A stretch of 18,406 nt of DNA from SCQX01 sp035720945 (lineage in GTDB: Bacteria; Pseudomonadota; Gammaproteobacteria; Burkholderiales; Burkholderiaceae_B), in assembly GCA_035720945.1 (NCBI GenBank), contig DASTNK010000057.1, forward strand, positions 1 through 18,406, given 5' to 3'. Shown here piece by piece: positions 17,040 to 18,406 of the stretch. The stretch's first letter is position 1. Each line of letters starts with the position of its first letter. The translations under genes and the position numbers were made by a program. The notes below the pieces were generated by a model, which worked only from the letters and a program-made list of their open reading frames with translations, was not told the DNA's origin and made no database searches.

Positions 17040-18406
17040 ATGGGTCAATTTCTCGAACGCCTGCGTTACTTCTCCCGGCCGCGCGAACCCTTCTCCGAGG
17101 GGTGGGGCGAGACCCGCAAAGAGGCGAGGCAGTGGGAAGACGGCTACCGGAACCGCTGGGCGCATGACAAGGTGGTGCGTTCCACCCACGGCGTCAACTG
17201 TACCGGCTCGTGCAGTTGGAAGATTCATGTCAAGCAAGGGGTCGTCACCTGGGAGACCCAACAAACCGATTACCCCCGCACGCGGCCCGACATGCCCAAC
17301 CACGAACCCCGTGGTTGTTCCCGCGGCGCCTCGTATTCGTGGTACCTGTATAGCGCGAACCGCCTGAAGCACCCCATGGTGCGCGGGCGCTTGCTGCAGC
17401 ACTGGCGCGACCTGCGCCAGACGCTCGGGCCGGTGCAGGCCTGGACTGCGATCATGAACGACCCGGCGAAGCACGACTACAAGGCGTCGCGCGGCCTGGG
17501 AGGGTTCGTGCGCGCGACATGGGACGAGGCGCTTGAAATCGCGGCGGCGGCCAATGTTCACACCATCAAGAAATATGGTCCCGATCGAGTCGCCGGCTTC
17601 ACTCCGATTCCCGCGATGTCCATGGTGTCGTATTCGGCGGGCACCCGGTACCTGAGCCTGCTTGGCGGCACGATTCTTTCGTTCTATGACTGGTACTGCG
17701 ACCTTCCCGCCGCGAGCCCGCAGACCTGGGGCGAGCAAACCGATGTCCCGGAGTCGGCCGATTGGTATAACGCCAGCTACCTGATCGCCTGGGGGTCTAA
17801 CGTTCCCCAGACACGTACCCCCGATGCGCACTTCTTCGTCGAGGCCCGCTACAACGGCACGTTCGTTGTGGCGGTCAGCCCAGACTACTCCGAGGTTTCC
17901 AAGCTTTCCGACATTTGGTTGCACCCCAAGCAGGGTACGGACGGTGCGCTGGCGATGGCCATGGGGCATGTCATCCTGCGGGAATTCTTCATCGATCGGC
18001 AGGTGGACTATTTCCAGGACTATTGCCGTCGCCTGACCGACTTGCCCATGTTGGTCCGCCTGCGCCAGGATGGCGGGCGCTGGGTGCCTGACAGATACCT
18101 GCGTGCCAGCGACCTCGACGGGGCGCTGAATACGCCCGAGCACGCGGAATGGAAAACGGTGGGCTTCGATGAGGCCGGGCGGCTCGTCGCGCCCCGTGGT
18201 TCTATGGGATTCCGCTGGGCCGAAGAGGGTGGCTCCGACCACGGCAAATGGAACCTGGAGCAGAAAACAGCGGACGGCACCGACATTGCGCTTCAACTGA
18301 CCGAGATCGATCGCCGTGATGCGGTGCTGGATGTGTCTTTCCCGTATTTTGGCGGGGTCGTCAACGAACACTTCCCGCACAACGACCAGCGGGACGACGT
18401 GCTCGT
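17040..18406 (+). CDS. narG: respiratory nitrate reductase alpha subunit NarG, 5' part (cut by right edge)
   Basis: Molybdopterin (bis-MGD) catalytic subunit of membrane-bound nitrate reductase, reducing nitrate to nitrite on the cytoplasmic face with electrons from quinol through NarH and NarI. The 455 visible residues (E. coli NarG has about 1247) run off the window in an open frame. The N-terminus MGQFLERLRYF is the vestigial Tat-like start of the family. The FS0 4Fe-4S motif is complete: H50, C54, C58 (STHGVNCTGSC) and C93 (PRGCSRG). The molybdenum ligand D222 lies in YDWYCDLP, and WGEQTDVPESADWYN follows. Residue numbers coincide with E. coli up to here. The ATG is preceded by AAGGTG (17029-17034) at 5 nt, the best Shine-Dalgarno sequence in the window. 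No narK or narXL is immediately upstream; narH, narJ and narI should follow beyond the edge. Confidence 0.96.
   Translation, partial: MGQFLERLRYFSRPREPFSEGWGETRKEARQWEDGYRNRWAHDKVVRSTHGVNCTGSCSWKIHVKQGVVTWETQQTDYPRTRPDMPNHEPRGCSRGASYSWYLYSANRLKHPMVRGRLLQHWRDLRQTLGPVQAWTAIMNDPAKHDYKASRGLGGFVRATWDEALEIAAAANVHTIKKYGPDRVAGFTPIPAMSMVSYSAGTRYLSLLGGTILSFYDWYCDLPAASPQTWGEQTDVPESADWYNASYLIAWGSNVPQTRTPDAHFFVEARYNGTFVVAVSPDYSEVSKLSDIWLHPKQGTDGALAMAMGHVILREFFIDRQVDYFQDYCRRLTDLPMLVRLRQDGGRWVPDRYLRASDLDGALNTPEHAEWKTVGFDEAGRLVAPRGSMGFRWAEEGGSDHGKWNLEQKTADGTDIALQLTEIDRRDAVLDVSFPYFGGVVNEHFPHNDQRDDVL

Noticed and set aside
16902..18380. Minus-strand open frame of 492 codons at the right end
   Set aside because: It is antisense to narG, which matches the family residue by residue from H50 to D222; the antisense product has no recognisable domain.

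Overview
The window is about 18.4 kb of high-GC bacterial chromosome carrying core housekeeping genes. Protein resemblance (ParE/ParC, Rho, GlnE, a YhdP-family protein of the beta/gammaproteobacterial type, the orphan '2Fe-2S ferredoxin + FAD/NAD reductase' typical of Betaproteobacteria, and a GCSRG-type NarG) suggests a betaproteobacterium, most likely Burkholderiales and plausibly Alcaligenaceae (Bordetella/Achromobacter/Castellaniella-like). That assignment is recognition from memory, not a database result. A narG start at the right edge indicates capacity for anaerobic nitrate respiration.

Layout, left to right: the 3' two thirds of clpB (+, cut by the left edge); a short convergent gap with a hairpin terminator; queH and its upstream partner glnE as a tight minus-strand pair (glnE then queH, 10 nt apart); a short AT-rich divergent promoter region; a large yhdP-like gene (+); then, convergent with it, trxA-rho on the minus strand (trxA first); a 236-nt divergent promoter region; parE-parC (+, 39-nt gap) followed 46 nt later by an FAD/2Fe-2S oxidoreductase; a 532-nt non-coding region with hairpins and FNR-like half-sites; and the first 455 codons of narG (+), running off the right edge.

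The genes cover proteostasis (ClpB), tRNA queuosine synthesis (QueH), nitrogen control of glutamine synthetase (GlnE), envelope lipid homeostasis (YhdP), transcription termination (Rho), redox (TrxA), chromosome decatenation (ParE/ParC) and anaerobic respiration (NarG). I see no mobile element, CRISPR array, rRNA/tRNA gene or defence system, and no clearly novel multigene system. The most interesting signals are regulatory: three leaders (trxA, rho and the oxidoreductase) that contain no G, are rich in C, lack a Shine-Dalgarno sequence and abut the start codon, which is what a Rho-loading site would look like; and a cluster of TGTTCAA-type repeats, an FNR-like box and a perfect 11-bp inverted repeat upstream of narG.
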